Source: Chamaecyparis obtusa (lineage: Eukaryota; Streptophyta; Pinopsida; Cupressales; Cupressaceae). From it: DNA of 64,000 nt. The notes under the pieces were generated by a model. It worked only from the letters and a program-made list of their open reading frames with translations, made no database searches and was not told the DNA's origin. Position 1 is the first letter of the stretch. Each line of letters opens with the position of its first letter. Shown here piece after piece: positions 10,541 to 22,830 of this stretch. Where the stretch lies: contig BSBK01006396.1 in the NCBI GenBank assembly GCA_027943335.1, positions 251,322 to 315,321 on the forward strand, written 5' to 3'. The translations under genes were made by a program, and so were the position numbers.

Positions 10541-11420
10541 AGGACAAGATCCCCCACTTGAAATTATCTAGGGTGAACGTTCTTGTTGAATGCTTTGGAC
10601 ATACGCTTTTGGTAAACTCTCATGTGATCAAAAGATGCTTTTCACTTTTCATCTAGAAGTTCTAGTTCCTAAAGCCTCATGGCACGGTAGTCTTCATCTG
10701 TCACTAAACCTTTGAGAGAGACCCTAAGTGAAGGGATCTCTACCTCTAAAGGTAACACTGCTTTAGCACCATAGGTGAGGGCAAAAGGTGTAGCCCCTGT
10801 TGGAGTACAAATACTCATTCTGTAGGCCCAAAAGGCTAGATTTATCTATAGATGCCAATCTCTACCATTCTTGCGAACTATTCTATGGAGAATTTTGAGA
10901 ATGGTCTTATTTGAAGCCTCTGCTTGTCCATTTCCTTGCGGGAAGTAATGGAGGACCAATGCTGTTTTATCTTGAATTTCTTATAGAGATGTTTAAGGTC
11001 CTTATTTTTAAATTGACCCCCATTGTTAGTGATTATCTCAGAGGGCACTCCATATCAACAGATGATATGATTCAAAATAAACAAAGAAACTATCTTGCCT
11101 GAGGCAATAGAAAGTGGGACAACTTCTACCCATTTGGTAAAGTAATCAGTAGCAGTAATAATAAATTTGTGTCCACCTAATGAGTTGGGATGAATCTGCC
11201 CAACAAGGTCAAAGGCCCAGCGCTGAAATGGCCAATGAGAAATAGAAGGAATAAGCTCCCTACCTAGAGCATGTATCAGGTTTCCATGTTTCTAACACTT
11301 TTCACAAGATTTAGCAAAAGCTACTACATTTGTCTGCATGGTATGCCAATAGTACCCCACCCTAAGCAACCTTCGGGCCATGGCAAGACCATTAGAATGT
11401 CCTCCACAAATGCCCTCGTG
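10541..11420 (-). pseudogene. Tat element integrase
   Basis: Minus-strand reading gives the HHCC zinc-binding module: HEGICGGHSNGLAMARRLLR, VGYYWHTMQTNVVAFAKSCE and KC. Then come the core lines RELIPSISHWPFQRWAFDLV (first catalytic Asp), TDYFTKWVEVVPL and CWYGVPSEIITNNGGQF. The family has SDNG at that last place, so the second catalytic Asp is Asn. Stops and a frameshift follow before a weak C-terminal region. The enzyme would insert cDNA into the genome. It lies downstream of the second RNase H, as in all Ty3/gypsy elements. Confidence 0.85.
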
Positions 11421-11739
11421 AATGTTAGCTAGTGCTTGGTTGGACTCATCCTTTTCTAAACACCTAAGAAGTGTCCCATCTAAACCCCTCCTATATAGAT
11501 CACCAAAGATAAGGGTGTGGTGAGAGGCATTTTGGGTTAGGTTTCTTCATTCAGAATGATTGAAGGTTTCAGGAATAGTACCATCACAGAGATATGAATA
11601 AATGACACCATAGCAAGATGATTCATCGCTAACCAAGGTACAAATGACATGGCTTTCTAAGGAGTCAAAAATATGGTAACGTAGCTCTTCCACTAGGAAT
11701 TCAAATCTGGACTCATGCTATTCTAGCTAAAGAAGTGAA

Positions 11740-12140
11740 GCTAATGTAGCCATAGCATCAGCTACTTTATTTTATGCTATAGGGATTTGTTGAAATGTAA
11801 CAAAGGTAAAGTATCAGTGCATTGAATCAACCATCTTCTTATAGGGTATCAGTTTGTCATCCTTTGTTTGATATTCTTCATTAACTTGGTTGATAATCAA
11901 TTGTGAATCCCCATAAATGTGTAGCTCTGTAATTCCCCATTCTATGGCCATTTTCAATCCATTTGTTAAGGCCTCATACTCAACAATGTTATTTGTGCAT
12001 GGGAACAATATTTTGTAGGACTTAGGAATAGTGTATCCATGAGGAGAAACAAACAACATTCCTACGCCTGAACCATTTTGCATGAAAGAGCCATCAAAGA
12101 ACATCTTCCATGTTCTTGCAGTCATGTATAGTATGTGCTC
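11740..12140 (-). pseudogene. Second (additional) RNase H domain of the Tat element
   Basis: The frame 12362-11814 continues from the RT-linked RNase H into WKMFFDGSFMQNGSGVGMLF (catalytic Asp), NNIVEYEALTNGLKMAIEWG (catalytic Glu) and LHIYGDSQLIINQVNEEYQT (Asp). After a stop, NKVADAMATLASL supplies the last Asp block near 11770-11740. A complete RNase H in addition to the RT-linked one is the hallmark of the Tat lineage (established). All four acidic positions are visible. Its proposed role is to take over substrate cleavage. Confidence 0.87.
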
Positions 12141-12861
12141 ATCTGGAAATTCAACTTGAATTGGTGCTTTATCTCTAATTGGAAAATCAGCCAACTGGTT
12201 TGCAATGGCTTGTCCTTTTATAGCCTTACGTTCAACATACTCTATGTCAAATTCTAAAAGAATCATCATCCATTTAGCAAGTCTACCCATGAGAGCAGCC
12301 TTACCAAGCAAGTATTTTAGAGGATCAATTTTTGCAATGAGGTGTATTGTATGTGCAAGCATGTAATGTCAAAACTTTTGGGAAGCAAACACCACCACTA
12401 GGCAAGATTTTTCAATACTAGTGTAGTTGACCTCATATGAAACAAGTGTTCGACTGATGTAATATATGGCTCTTTCTTTTCCAATATCATCAAGTTGAGC
12501 CAATAAAGCCCCCAGGGAAGATTTTGTTGCTGAGACATATAATATAAGTGGTTTTCCTGGGATATGAGGCATTAAGATTGGAGGATTAGCCAAGTACTAT
12601 TTGATTTCGATCCATGCTTTGCTGACATTCCTCATTCTAGACACATTTAACCCCTTTATGCAAAGTCTTATTAAAGGGTTTAGCTCTATCAACGAGTTGT
12701 GAAATAAACCCCCTTATAGATTGAAGAAATCCTTGAAGACTACTCATTTGACTGATGTTTTTAGGAGGTGGCATATCCATTATTGCTCAAACTTTTTCTG
12801 GATCCACCTCTATTCCTTTAACTAAAATGATAAATCCTAAGAGTTTGCCAGAGGTAACTCC
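12141..12861 (-). pseudogene. Tat RT C-terminal end and RT-linked RNase H
   Basis: Starting at the nested insertion edge, the minus strand reads GVTSGKL, the continuation of NPKKCAF at 16732. After the connection region it reads PPILMPHIPGKPLILYVSAT, then GALLAQLDD, AIYYISRTLVSYEVNYTSIE and EYVERKAIKGQAIANQLADF. This is the Ty3/gypsy RNase H. The first catalytic Asp of YVSAS/D-type sequence is preserved only weakly (YVSATKSSLG; the family often has YLSVS/D). A stop lies between the two halves at 12365. Confidence 0.85.
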
Positions 12862-13072
12862 AATGTGTAGTACCTCACCCCTGGTCTGATTTTATAAATG
12901 ATATGATTACTTTAGGATGATAGAATATATGTTAGGGAATCATTAAAACTTATGATTTTACTGACCCCATACTTGCATGTGTATGGTTGATGTGTTTGTT
13001 TTACATTTTTGTTTGACGTTCTTGATGTGGTTGAGGGACGGAGTCATAGTTACTTGCTTGCAAGATCCACAC

Positions 13073-13084
13073 GATCGGCCGATC
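13073..13084. promoter_or_regulatory. Conserved 12-bp palindrome GATCGGCCGATC (also 29399-29410)
   Basis: A perfect palindrome, preceded by ACTTGCTTGC-rich sequence and a GATCCACA(C/T) block. It is identical in both family X copies although the surrounding sequence has diverged. It is a candidate protein-binding site or methylation-prone motif; its function is unknown. Confidence 0.45.
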
Positions 13085-14384
13085 CCCGCCATTGTCTATT
13101 ATATCTATATATATGTACATGCTTGTCTTTTATGTAGGTTTGTAGGTACCAGGCATCGACTTCCCTGAATTGTCAGGATGAGCGTGCCCTATCGCTAATC
13201 TCAATGGTAAAAGAGGGAAGATAATATTCAGTTCCAAATCCTAACCTAAGCCAATTATTATCCTAAAGTAGGGGACAAGATTCTATGTTTCCACCCTTCT
13301 AAACTCATCCAATTGGCAAGAGTTTATACCTAAGTCCTAAGCATGAATGTGGGTTCTTAGGTCTTTTTTATTCTTTGATTTGTGGCATTTGGGTGTTTTC
13401 TATTTTTAGATCATTCTATTTTTAGCTGTGGCATAGTATTTAAATGGTAATTAAATAAATGTATTTATTTTAGTTTAATTATTATTTATATTATATAGTT
13501 GGTGCATAAATTAATTAGAAATTAATTATATGCTAATTTGAATGTAGTTGAATTATTTAATTAATGTGAGTTCATTAAATATCCTCACTTTTGATTTATT
13601 TAAAATCATGAATTAACCTTTGTTTAATTAAAATATATTTATTAAACTGAAAGTTATTTTGGCATGTGTTATTTATGTTAACTAAATGTTTTAATTATTA
13701 ATTAATTTAATGCATTATGTTGCACATTCATAATTGCATGAAATTAAATTTATAATTCAAGTTGAAGTTTGGTTATGTGCTTTCCACTAAAGTCAAAGTG
13801 AAGAGGATACTTCAGTTCAATTGAGACTGAACTGTGAACTAAAGTTCATCTTCATGCAAAGCTCTCTTGGAGTTGAGTTTGAATTCTTGCATGGGGAAGG
13901 TAATTCCTTTATGTATTGTGGGTTTAGCCATTGTTGGGGTACACAGGTTTTGGAGGAGGAATTTTGGAGATAGATTTGGGAGAGTTCTTAAAAAAGCCTT
14001 GAATTCTATTTTTCTTTGTTCTAGTCATCCTCGAATCTGTATATTGATTTGAGGTAGTTTTCGATTTTATTATGGTTATTCTATTTTCGGATCTTTGTAG
14101 GAAAATTGTAGAAAGTGTCTTCTTCATGCTTGATGGTTTTGATTGTTTGAGAAGCAATGTTTATATCAGTTGGATGTTAGAGCAAGTTTGCGTGCAATCC
14201 ATTGTGTGATTGGATCTGTCTATCTGTTATTAAGATCTCAAAGTTTGTGAAATTTGTTGTAGATCAATTGAAAACCCAAGTGGTTTAGGTTTTTGATCTT
14301 GTTGTGGATTAGTGGTGATAATAATCATGTTTTTGGAATAATTGTATTTTTGATATTTTAATATATATTTGTTTGTGTTTAATA

Positions 14385-14532
<148 letters not shown>

Positions 14533-14742
14533 TTAGCTTGTTTTTATATATATTAAATTAAAATAAAGATTAGAATAAAATTAAATGATTTGTTAAAAAT
14601 TTAAATTGGTATGTTAGAATATAATTTATCAAATAGGGACTATTTGATTTTATATTTATAAATTAAAAGAAATTAGAAAAATTTTGGAATTGGAAAAATT
14701 TTTATTAATGTATGTTTTTGGAGCTTATTGAATACCCCATCG

Positions 14743-14922
14743 TTTGCAGTACCCTGGCACTGACTGTCGTGCGGTAGTACCGAGAGTACTGTCGCTGGCG
14801 GAAAGCTGTCAGGGGAGGGCAAAGGACTGTCGGTAGTATCGTCACCGGCCTTTGTGCCGTGCAGACAAAGGATAGGGGCAGGGGACTCACGGGTACCCCC
14901 CCCCCCCCCCCCCGCCCTTTAT
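14743..14922. repeat. GC-rich block with degenerate GTAC / TGTCGTGCGGTAGTACC repeats and C17 run
   Basis: Words such as ACTGTCGTGCGGTAGTACC, AGTACTGTCGCTGGC, GACTGTCGGTAGTATCG and GTGCCGTGCAG recur, followed by a run of about 17 C. It stands out in an AT-rich element. The equivalent block in copy 2 (26990-27180) holds three clearer units of about 55 bp. Confidence 0.65.
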
Positions 14923-16731
14923 TAAATATATTGTATTTTATTTTAAAAATGAAAACTTTTTTTTATTGTTAGTTTTTAGATCTATGTTGTTAATGTTATT
15001 TTATTAATTTAGTTTAGTTTCTAATTTATGTTTGCTAATTTATTTTTATTTAATTATTATTTAAATAATTTCATTTGGTTATTAATTAATTTAATTCAAT
15101 ATTACATGTTAATTCTTTAATAAAGTTAGTTTATCTATAGTTTAATTCTTATGTTATAAAATGAATTTATGGGGTTAATAATTGTGAATCTTTGGTTTGG
15201 ACATTTAGTAATTTAGATTGGGCTATTAATGTTATTACTTAGTATGAATTTAAAATTGAATTGGGTAAAATATGTATTAATTGGGATATCTAAATTGCTA
15301 GATGTATTTGAGAAGTTGGATAAATTTTCGTAATGATTTAGATTGCTTATATTTGATTTAAGTGTTAGGTTGAAAAAGGATCTTTTGTCAAATTGAATTG
15401 TGTATTCCTGTGTGAAATTTTAGTGATGCAATCTTTAAACGTACATGTTTTATATGAGAACTTTTGATGCCTTTGGTCAATTTGACTTGCATTGATTTTT
15501 AGGGGTTGTATTTATCTTTTGCCATGTTGTTTGCCATGCATGCATAGTTAGTTTGCATGAGTTGTTCTAACCCTAGGTGGGTTTGATCCTAGTGGTTTTA
15601 GGTCTTGCATGTTGAATCTAGTTGTAGAGATTCAAGAGTTGTGTTAACTCAGAGATCATATTGTTCATGTGAAACCCTAGAGTAGGTCATCTGAGTGTAT
15701 GTCAGGAAGTGGCTTGTGAATTGGTGCCGGAGCCCGGAAGTGGCTACTAGGAGATCCCATTACAAGTAGTTTAATAAGTGACAATTAATAAACATTGAGA
15801 GTTTTAAAATGAACCTAATAAGATATTGTGTGCCTCGCCCATGCCTAAGTTCCTGATTGAGTTTGACTAGGATGGGAGTTGAGATGATGCTTGCCACCTA
15901 TATGGACTAGAGATGGTGTAGGTAGTACCTTGTCTACACGAGAGGTTACTATAACCACATAGAGTAACTAGGGCACCAGGGTCTGAAGGGACTACCAGGA
16001 TAACCCTAGGGTTGACTTATGTGATGACACTTCTTGTATGCATCTTAGGTTTCCTATGTGTTTTTGTTTGCCTCTGGTAGAGTATGTTATACCTTATTGT
16101 ACTTTTGGTATCCTTGAGTTAGAAGCTTTCAGGACCTCTTCCTTGGATTGTTTTTGTTTGTTATCCGAGTGGGTTCTGATGTTATCTCCTCAACACGGTG
16201 GGAGTGGACCATTTAGGTTCATGAGGTTGGGTGGTAGTGATTCTTTTACCATTTGAGATTCTGACATTCGTGCACCGAGGTTGGATGATCCATGTTGCAG
16301 TTGTTCTTTCTTTTTCTTCTTTCTTCTTGTGATCTTGCATCAATGTATTAGATTTTCAGAGTTATCATGTTGTATTTCTTTTCAATTATTGTATTCACAT
16401 ACCCTACGACACATGCAGTGGATACTTATTATTATGGTTACCTTATGGTACCAATTGTATTTATGTAATCATGCATATGATGTTGTATTTATCTTTTAGA
16501 TGTAACCTTGGGATTCATATCTTTATCTTATATTAATTAATTAACTCTTTCGTAATCTACGTCAAGGAACCCTTGAGAGTTGTAACCCATGTTAGTTGTT
16601 TATTGCTATGCTTTGCTTCTACATTGTAGACTTTGATGTTATTGATTGTTAACCTTTAAAAAAAAATTATTCTACAAACTTAATCACATGTTTAGGTTAA
16701 GTTCTTATGGTTTCCCTGGTGGGGCATTACA

Positions 16732-17493
16732 AAATGCACACTTTTTTGGATTTAATATGAGTTGAAACTATTCCATACGATCTACAATTACTTCCAAATC
16801 ACCAAGGTGTGTATCCCTTTTCTTGGATTTTGCAAAGGTCTCATCCACATAGTCTTCCATGTTCTTATGCATCATGTCATGGAAAATAGTAGTCTTAGCT
16901 CTTTGATATGTAGCTCCAGCATTTTTTAATCCAAATGGCATGACATTCTAGCAATAGGTTCCCCATGCACAAGTGAATGTAGTTTTCTCTTGGTCTTTAG
17001 GAGCTATTTTGATTTGATTATACCCAGAAAAGCCATCCATCAAAGAATAGATCTCATAGCCCGCAGTCATGTCCACTATCGTGTCTATGTTTGGAAGTGG
17101 AAAGTCATCCTTTGGGCATGCCTTATTAAGATCTCTAAAGTCTGTGCAAGCACGAATGGACTTGTCATGTTTTGAAACTGGTACAATATTGGATATCCAT
17201 TCGGCATAATCAATGGCTCTTATAAATCCTGCACTGAGGATCTTCTCTAATTTAGTTTTGACAAGGAGAGCTATGTGAGGATGCATTTTCCTCAATTTCT
17301 ATTTTACTGGTTTGATTCTTGGAGCTATGAACAAATGACACATAATGTGACTAGTGTCCAGTCCTGGCATGTCTGAGTAAGTCCAAGAAAAATTAATTTT
17401 CTTTCTTTGTAGGAACTTGGTATATGCCTCCTTTTCTTGTGTTGACAATGATTGAGCCAAATGCACAATTTGTGGAGCCTTTGGTGTATTCAT
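16732..17493 (-). pseudogene. Tat reverse transcriptase, N-terminal and palm part
   Basis: Minus-strand order: FSWTYSDMPGLDTSHIMCHL (entry to RT), KTKLEKILSAGFIRAIDYAE, WISNIVPVSKHDKSIRACTD (family WLANVVPVxKKxGKxRxCVD), FRDLNKACPKDDFPLPNIDT, YSLMDGFSGYNQIKIAPKDQ (first catalytic Asp in MDGFSGYNQI), then a frame break, and EDYVDETFAKSKKRD near 16850. The catalytic motif is YVDE where the family has YVDD. The segment ends NPKKCAF at the nested insertion. Confidence 0.9.
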
Positions 17494-17535
17494 ATTAACT
17501 GGCTGTGTAGGCTCAACAAGTACTGAAGACCTTTC

Positions 17536-18780
17536 CTAAAAATAGCTTGGAAGATTATCAAGTACCTCATCCTTAGGTTCCTCAAAGAGGTTTTCACCTT
17601 CGGATATGTCCTTTATTTTTAATTTTTTGGGTTCTGACACTGCCACATAGTGGTTTTCACCATTAGAACCATTATTCTTTTTTTCTTTTCTTTTCATTTT
17701 GTGATTGAGGTACTTGATATCTGGTTCTATCATACTTGTAGCTGGTTTGCTGGTGGAAGAGACTATAGGTTCAAGGGCATTCAGGTAGCATGCTATCTCA
17801 TAGTCATTTTGGAAAGTTAGGAGCTGAGGCTCTTGATAACACTGAGACCAATCAATTAAGTGAGGATGGGCAAGGGGTAGGTCAATGACTGATTCAATAT
17901 TGTGTATGTGAATGGCATCATCTCTAGTGATTGCATAGTTAGGATCTGTCAAGTATCCCTCTAAGGTACCCAAATTAGGACTTATCCTACTAAGCGAAGC
18001 ATTGTCCACTAAAGTGACTCGTGGATTCCAATCCTCTAGTCCTACACTAGACTCATTAGCTACCTCAGATTGGGAACTATATGTATGGACAATAGCAACT
18101 TCCATGTCAACTATAGAATAATCAGAAAGAGTCTCCCACTCATACTCATGTGAGTCCGTATCTGAATCTCAGCTAGGGTGTTTACACCAACCATATTTTT
18201 TAGGCCTTGATGTAGAAGCATTGATGTCACCAAGGGTAACACCCTCTTGGATGTCATTTTTGTATTGAATAGGATCCTCAACATGATCTTCAATAATGGA
18301 TTGTTCTTGTTCTAGTTCTAAAACTATTGGGTTGTCTACTATAGTATCTAAATCTCCCCAAAGGAGATTGGTGGAAGGGACCCAATCTTCACACCTATCT
18401 TGTTGATTTTGTAAATTGGGTGTGTATTCATCACCACTATCCATCACAGAAAGGATAGGAACATTTTTCATGTTAGGATCTTCAAAGCCTACACCAACTG
18501 TCTTCTTAGACCTACATCCAAAAAGAGCATGGTCGAGAGGTTCGGCCTTGGCATCTAATCTGTGACTAAGATGACCATGTCCTAGATAGGCCATATTCTT
18601 GACCAAAGTGTAACCTCTCCCATAATTCTTAGGAGATGAAGAAAAAATTTCATTGTCCTTGTATTTTTCTTCTTTGTAAATCCAGTCTCTAACAGCTACT
18701 TCCTCTTTTTCATCTTGAATGGGTATTGAAGACTCTACAAATGTATCAAATAGAATCATTGCTGAGGACGAGGGATGCAT
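17536..18780 (-). pseudogene. Linker between protease and RT with a G-patch-like motif
   Basis: Two open stretches (18780-18169 and 18105-17536) are separated by a stop. Residues about 54-100 of the first read GRGYTLVKNMAYLGHGHL, followed by AEPL and KTVGVGFEDP. This fits G-patch spacing (hydrophobic helix, MGY-x-G-x-G-x-LG, then EP), with A replacing one glycine and S replacing another. The remainder is acidic, with no domain I recognise. G-patch motifs after protease are known in some retroviruses and plant retroelements; here it could bind RNA or cDNA (inference). Confidence 0.6.
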
Positions 18781-18783
18781 CTC

Positions 18784-19635
18784 CTATGAAGGTTTACCAT
18801 AGGACCTAGGTGAGACTGGTAGCTTTGTGAAGGAGTCAATGTGATAACCCCCCATACCAAGGTCTATGGTTTTGAACTTATTCTGACATTGTGCCAAAGT
18901 TGCATCAAAATTTTCTGCTTCCTGATTAAGAGGAACATGGGTTCCTGCTGAAATTGCATTAATAGATAATGTGCTATCCCCGGGTATACAAACTTCTACT
19001 CCATTATAGGGGAACTTGACACATTGGTGGTAGGTGGACAACACTACTTGCATGTCATGGATCCATGGTCTACCAAGTAGAATATTATAGGCTAAAGGAC
19101 CAACATCGACAATTTGGAATAAAATGTCCTTTTCAATGGGACCAATCCTGACAGGAAGGATGGCCAAGCCTTTGGAGCTTCTCTCTACCTCAACATAGGC
19201 TTTGATGGTTATTTTCTTATGAGTATCAATGACTTCTTCAGAATAACCTAGTATTTTCAACAAACTCAAGGAACAAATATTGAGCACAACACCCCCATCA
19301 ATCAACACACACCTGACATGGGTCTTATGAATCATGACTTCAATGTGGAGGGCAAGATTATGCAGATGGCTCAAGGCTTTGTCATCTTCTTTTGAGAATA
19401 TGAGGTAATGTGGGCTGGCAAGGTGATTTACCATGTTTTGGAATTGATCAATGTCTATGTTGTTAGGGACATTAGCTGTACGCAAAGCATCTTCAAGGAC
19501 ACACTTATGTCTTGGAGACAACTCTAGGAGCTCAAAAATTGAAATTTGAGCTGGTGTTCTTTGTAACTGATCAACAAGATTGTAGCTCATTTCTGGATTA
19601 ACTGCTAACTTGGTGGTGACATTCTTGGATTTCAC
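18784..19635 (-). pseudogene. Tat aspartic protease
   Basis: A 283-residue open stretch has VRCVLIDGGVVLNICSLSLL at residues 108-127. This is the catalytic loop, D-G-G in place of D-S/T-G, a form common in Tat-lineage proteases. It then has AYVEVERSSKGLAILPVRIG and PLAYNILLGRPWIHDMQVVL, the conserved GRPWIH flap end. It processes Gag-Pol. Length and order (after gag, before RT) fit. It looks intact in itself, but the gag upstream is broken. Confidence 0.88.
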
Positions 19636-19639
19636 TTGC

Positions 19640-22174
19640 TTTGGTTTGCTAGATTAGTTAGAATTAGGACCTCTAATGACCACAAGACCTTGACCTTGGC
19701 TTCTAGTGATAGCATTAAGAGCTTGAGATGACCTTTGAGAGTGAGGACCTCTAAGCACCACCATCGGTTCCTTATCAAATATAGGAGCATCTGCATCATG
19801 ACTATAAGAATCTTTGGTTTGCATCATGTTGACATTTTCATCCACAACTTCAAGCATATTGATAACATTCTCTGCAGACGTATAGGTGTAGTTGATTGCA
19901 GCTTTTCCATCTTTGGGTTTAGAGGTTTCCCCCTTATCATATTTAGGCAAAGGTTCCTTAAACTCTTTGTGATCTGCATTGGTTTTCAATCCATCAATCT
20001 CAAGCTTGCCATTTTCAATAAGATCTTGAATGAGATGTTTAGTTTTCTAGCAATTTTCTATGTCATGTCCAATGCCATTATGAAATATGCAGTAAGCCTT
20101 TTCATTCCACCAATATGGCTTAATGTCAAGTATGTGAAATTTATTAGATCTTGTGGTTGTGCAAGATTGTTATCAATAAGCATTTTGAAAACATCCTCAT
20201 AAGAGTCCCCCAGCTTAGAGAACTGTTGTTTCTCCTTTTTAGGTCTTTCTTGATATCTTTGTTTATTCTCTTTTTGGTTAGAGGATGTATTAAGCTTCAT
20301 AGCTTGAACTGCACTAGATAAATGGAGGACACCTTGATCCTTTGGTTGGTTAGAGTCAACAACCCCATCATTGACTACTTGTTTATTCTTGTTCGAGTGT
20401 GAGTTCTTGCCTTTGTCCTTATGATTGTTGTTATTATTTTGACTATTGTTGTTATTATGTTATTTAGTCAAAATAACTTGCTCTTTTAAGACATCCTCTA
20501 TTCTACATGTGGTTTCAACCATGGTGTCGAATGAATCAAAGACCATCTTCTAAACCTCATACCACATCTCAGGTACTAAATTGCTCACAATGATATCAAT
20601 TCTCTCATGTTCAAGAATTGTCCTAGAATATCAGGAGATAATTGTCTCCACCTTTGTAAAAATGTAACAAAGGATTCCCCTTGATTCTGTTTCAAATTAC
20701 ACAAATCAAGCATGGTGATTGATCTTGATAAATTGTAGGCAAAATGTTGCACAAATCTATGGACTAGTTCTTTAAAAGTTTTGACAGGAGGGGTTATGTT
20801 GGTAAACCACTCCATAGCTTGACCTTTTAGACTCCTTGGGAATAATCTCATTAGATAGGAATCTTCATGGTGAAATTCAAAACTCATGGTATAAAACTGA
20901 CGCACATGATCATGTGGGTCACCATTACCATCATATTTGTCATATTGGGGAAATTCAATTTTCCTAGGAAAATCCATCATGCTCACACTCGTATCAAAAG
21001 GATTAGGACAAATAGAATCAAGATTGAAGGAACTCTTCAGAGCCATCATCTTCTCCATCATCTTCTTGATTTTCTTAATCTCCTCTTCTTGTGAGGGATT
21101 TTGTTTCTTTATTTTCCTATCCACGTCAAAGTTATAAGGGACCCTTGCACCCTTGTTGATTAGCCTCTCTAGGAACTTATCTTTATTTTGCTCAACATAT
21201 TTCTCCACATATTGTTGGAAAAGTGGTTCTTGTTGCACTCTCATAAATTCTTGAGCTTCATAATTTGCACTAGTTCCTCCATGTTGAGAGCCATGATGAG
21301 CTCATTGGGAGGGTTGTCTTGAGTTCCTAGGAGGCATCTGTCTCCTATAGTGAGCATGTCATAAAGTCCTTCCTCTGGGACTAGGAGATCTTGATGGTGA
21401 CCTTGAATATCTTCTACCTCGTGGGCTTCCCAAGGGAGTAGATGGTGGGGATTTGGTCCCACTATTGGTACCCCTATTGTTGAATTGTGCATTAAGATGT
21501 TGGGCTAGGAGCCTATCTTGCTCTTCTTGTGCGGCCCTTCTCTCTATATCCAACAAGGCTCGTTGTTCCTCCTCTAGGAGCCTAAATCTTTCTTCTTTTA
21601 CAGCTTGTTCATTTAAGAAGGCTTGTTTTTCTCGCTCAATACTTTTTAGCCTCTCACTTGTATATCTTGCAATTTTTTTTAGTGGAGAGCTTGGCCTTGA
21701 ATGGTTGAACAAGTTAGCTGCATTCACATGAGTATCACAAGATTGGTTGTTTTGGTCCTCATGTTGTGATTGTGCATCTAGATGAGCTTGTGCATAGTGT
21801 CTTTCATCTCATTGATGAGCATCTAGATATCTTGAATTAATAGGAGGTGATTCAGGTTGATTGTCATCATTGAACAACATGTTACTCCTATGTCTCTAAA
21901 AAATGTCATCAAGAATTTGATCTATTGCTTTTCTTTGTCTCCTAGTCAAAGTGTAGCTCATGTCCATATTTGATTGAAAGGATGGTAAAGAAGTACTCAA
22001 CTGACTAAGGCTACTCTTAGGCTCAAACCAAACTTCTGAAGCACTCCTAGGAGATTGATCAAAGACGGGTTCCTTCCCCTTTTGCCTTTGACAAGTTTGA
22101 ACTAAAGGTAATTATTCAAAAACTACTTGAGGTTGTTTTCCTTGACCCACTTGGTATCTTGTTGTAACCGGCAT
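19640..22174 (-). pseudogene. Tat gag
   Basis: A start at 22174 opens MPVTTRYQVGQGKQPQVVFE, then a stop. Later frames give a charged coiled-coil-like stretch (SERLKSIEREKQAFLNEQAV, residues from 21655) and an SR-rich patch. The Retrotrans_gag core lies at about 20960-20600: FPQYDKYDGNGDPHDHVRQF, LMRLFPRSLKGQAMEWFTNI and NLKQNQGESFVTFLQRWRQL. A second conserved block, LGDSYEDVFKMLIDNNLAQP (near 20200), matches the region upstream of protease in these elements. I see no intact zinc knuckle. There are several stops and at least three frame changes. Gag packages the RNA. Confidence 0.85.
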
Positions 22175-22669
22175 GAAAGAAAACACCCTTAGTGAGAAAA
22201 TAACCTTATGAATCACTAATTGTCAAACTAGGATAGTGAAAATATTCAATTGTCCAAAAAGAGATATGGTGAGATAGAAAGCTGACAAAAGGTATAAATC
22301 AACACTGCCATAGTGGTGCATAACAAAAGGATTCCAGTATCCTAGCACATATGGATCAAGAGGATGATTTAACCAAAATATAGTGAAATTGAATTTATAT
22401 GAAAGTGGATTTGGACAAAAGAGTACTCAAACTCTCCAAGTGTGAAATCAAAGAATCTAAAGGTGAATCTTGTCACAAGGATGGTTCCTAACTTACCAAA
22501 GATAAGAAAATTTTTTGGTGAAGTCAAAGATTACTAACTCAAGATGTCTAGAGCCAAAAACTTGAGGTACAAACAAGCTTTCAGTTGCAGGGTACGAAAC
22601 TTACTAAAATCTAGTCAACTAAGAGAAGATTGAAAATTGCATGAATTAGGCAGATAGCAAAAAGATTCT

Positions 22670-22830
22670 AGGTGATAGTTCATGTTAAGCAGGGCGGTAG
22701 TTTCAGACTAGGTGATACTTTGCGTTAAGTAGGGCGATACTTTCTAGGTAGCCCAGGTGATACTTTCCAGGCAAGCGGGGTGATAGTTTGTCAGGGGTGA
22801 ACTATCATGTGATATTTTCTAGGACAGAGG
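22670..22830. repeat. Cluster 2 of GGTGATACTTT motifs
   Basis: About seven copies of AGG(T/C)GATA(C/G)TTT-type words spaced roughly 20-25 bp apart: AGGTGATAGTTC, GGGCGGTAGTTTC, AGGTGATACTTTGCG, GGGCGATACTTTC, AGGTGATACTTTCC, GGGTGATAGTTTG. The last is CTATCATGTGATATTTTC. The word is the one found at 6596-6830. Confidence 0.75.

Noticed and set aside
10070..10547. Overlapping Phe-rich (plus) and Lys-rich (minus) open frames
   Set aside because: They are produced by a T-rich tract. No conserved motif is present.
19735..20202. 155-residue plus-strand frame
   Set aside because: It lies antisense to the gag end and protease junction, with no motif; it is a shadow frame of the minus-strand coding sequence.
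21453..21731. 92-residue plus-strand Ser/Cys/Leu-rich frame resembling a signal-anchor
   Set aside because: It is the antisense of the charged Glu/Arg-rich gag helix; Leu and Ser richness follows from that.
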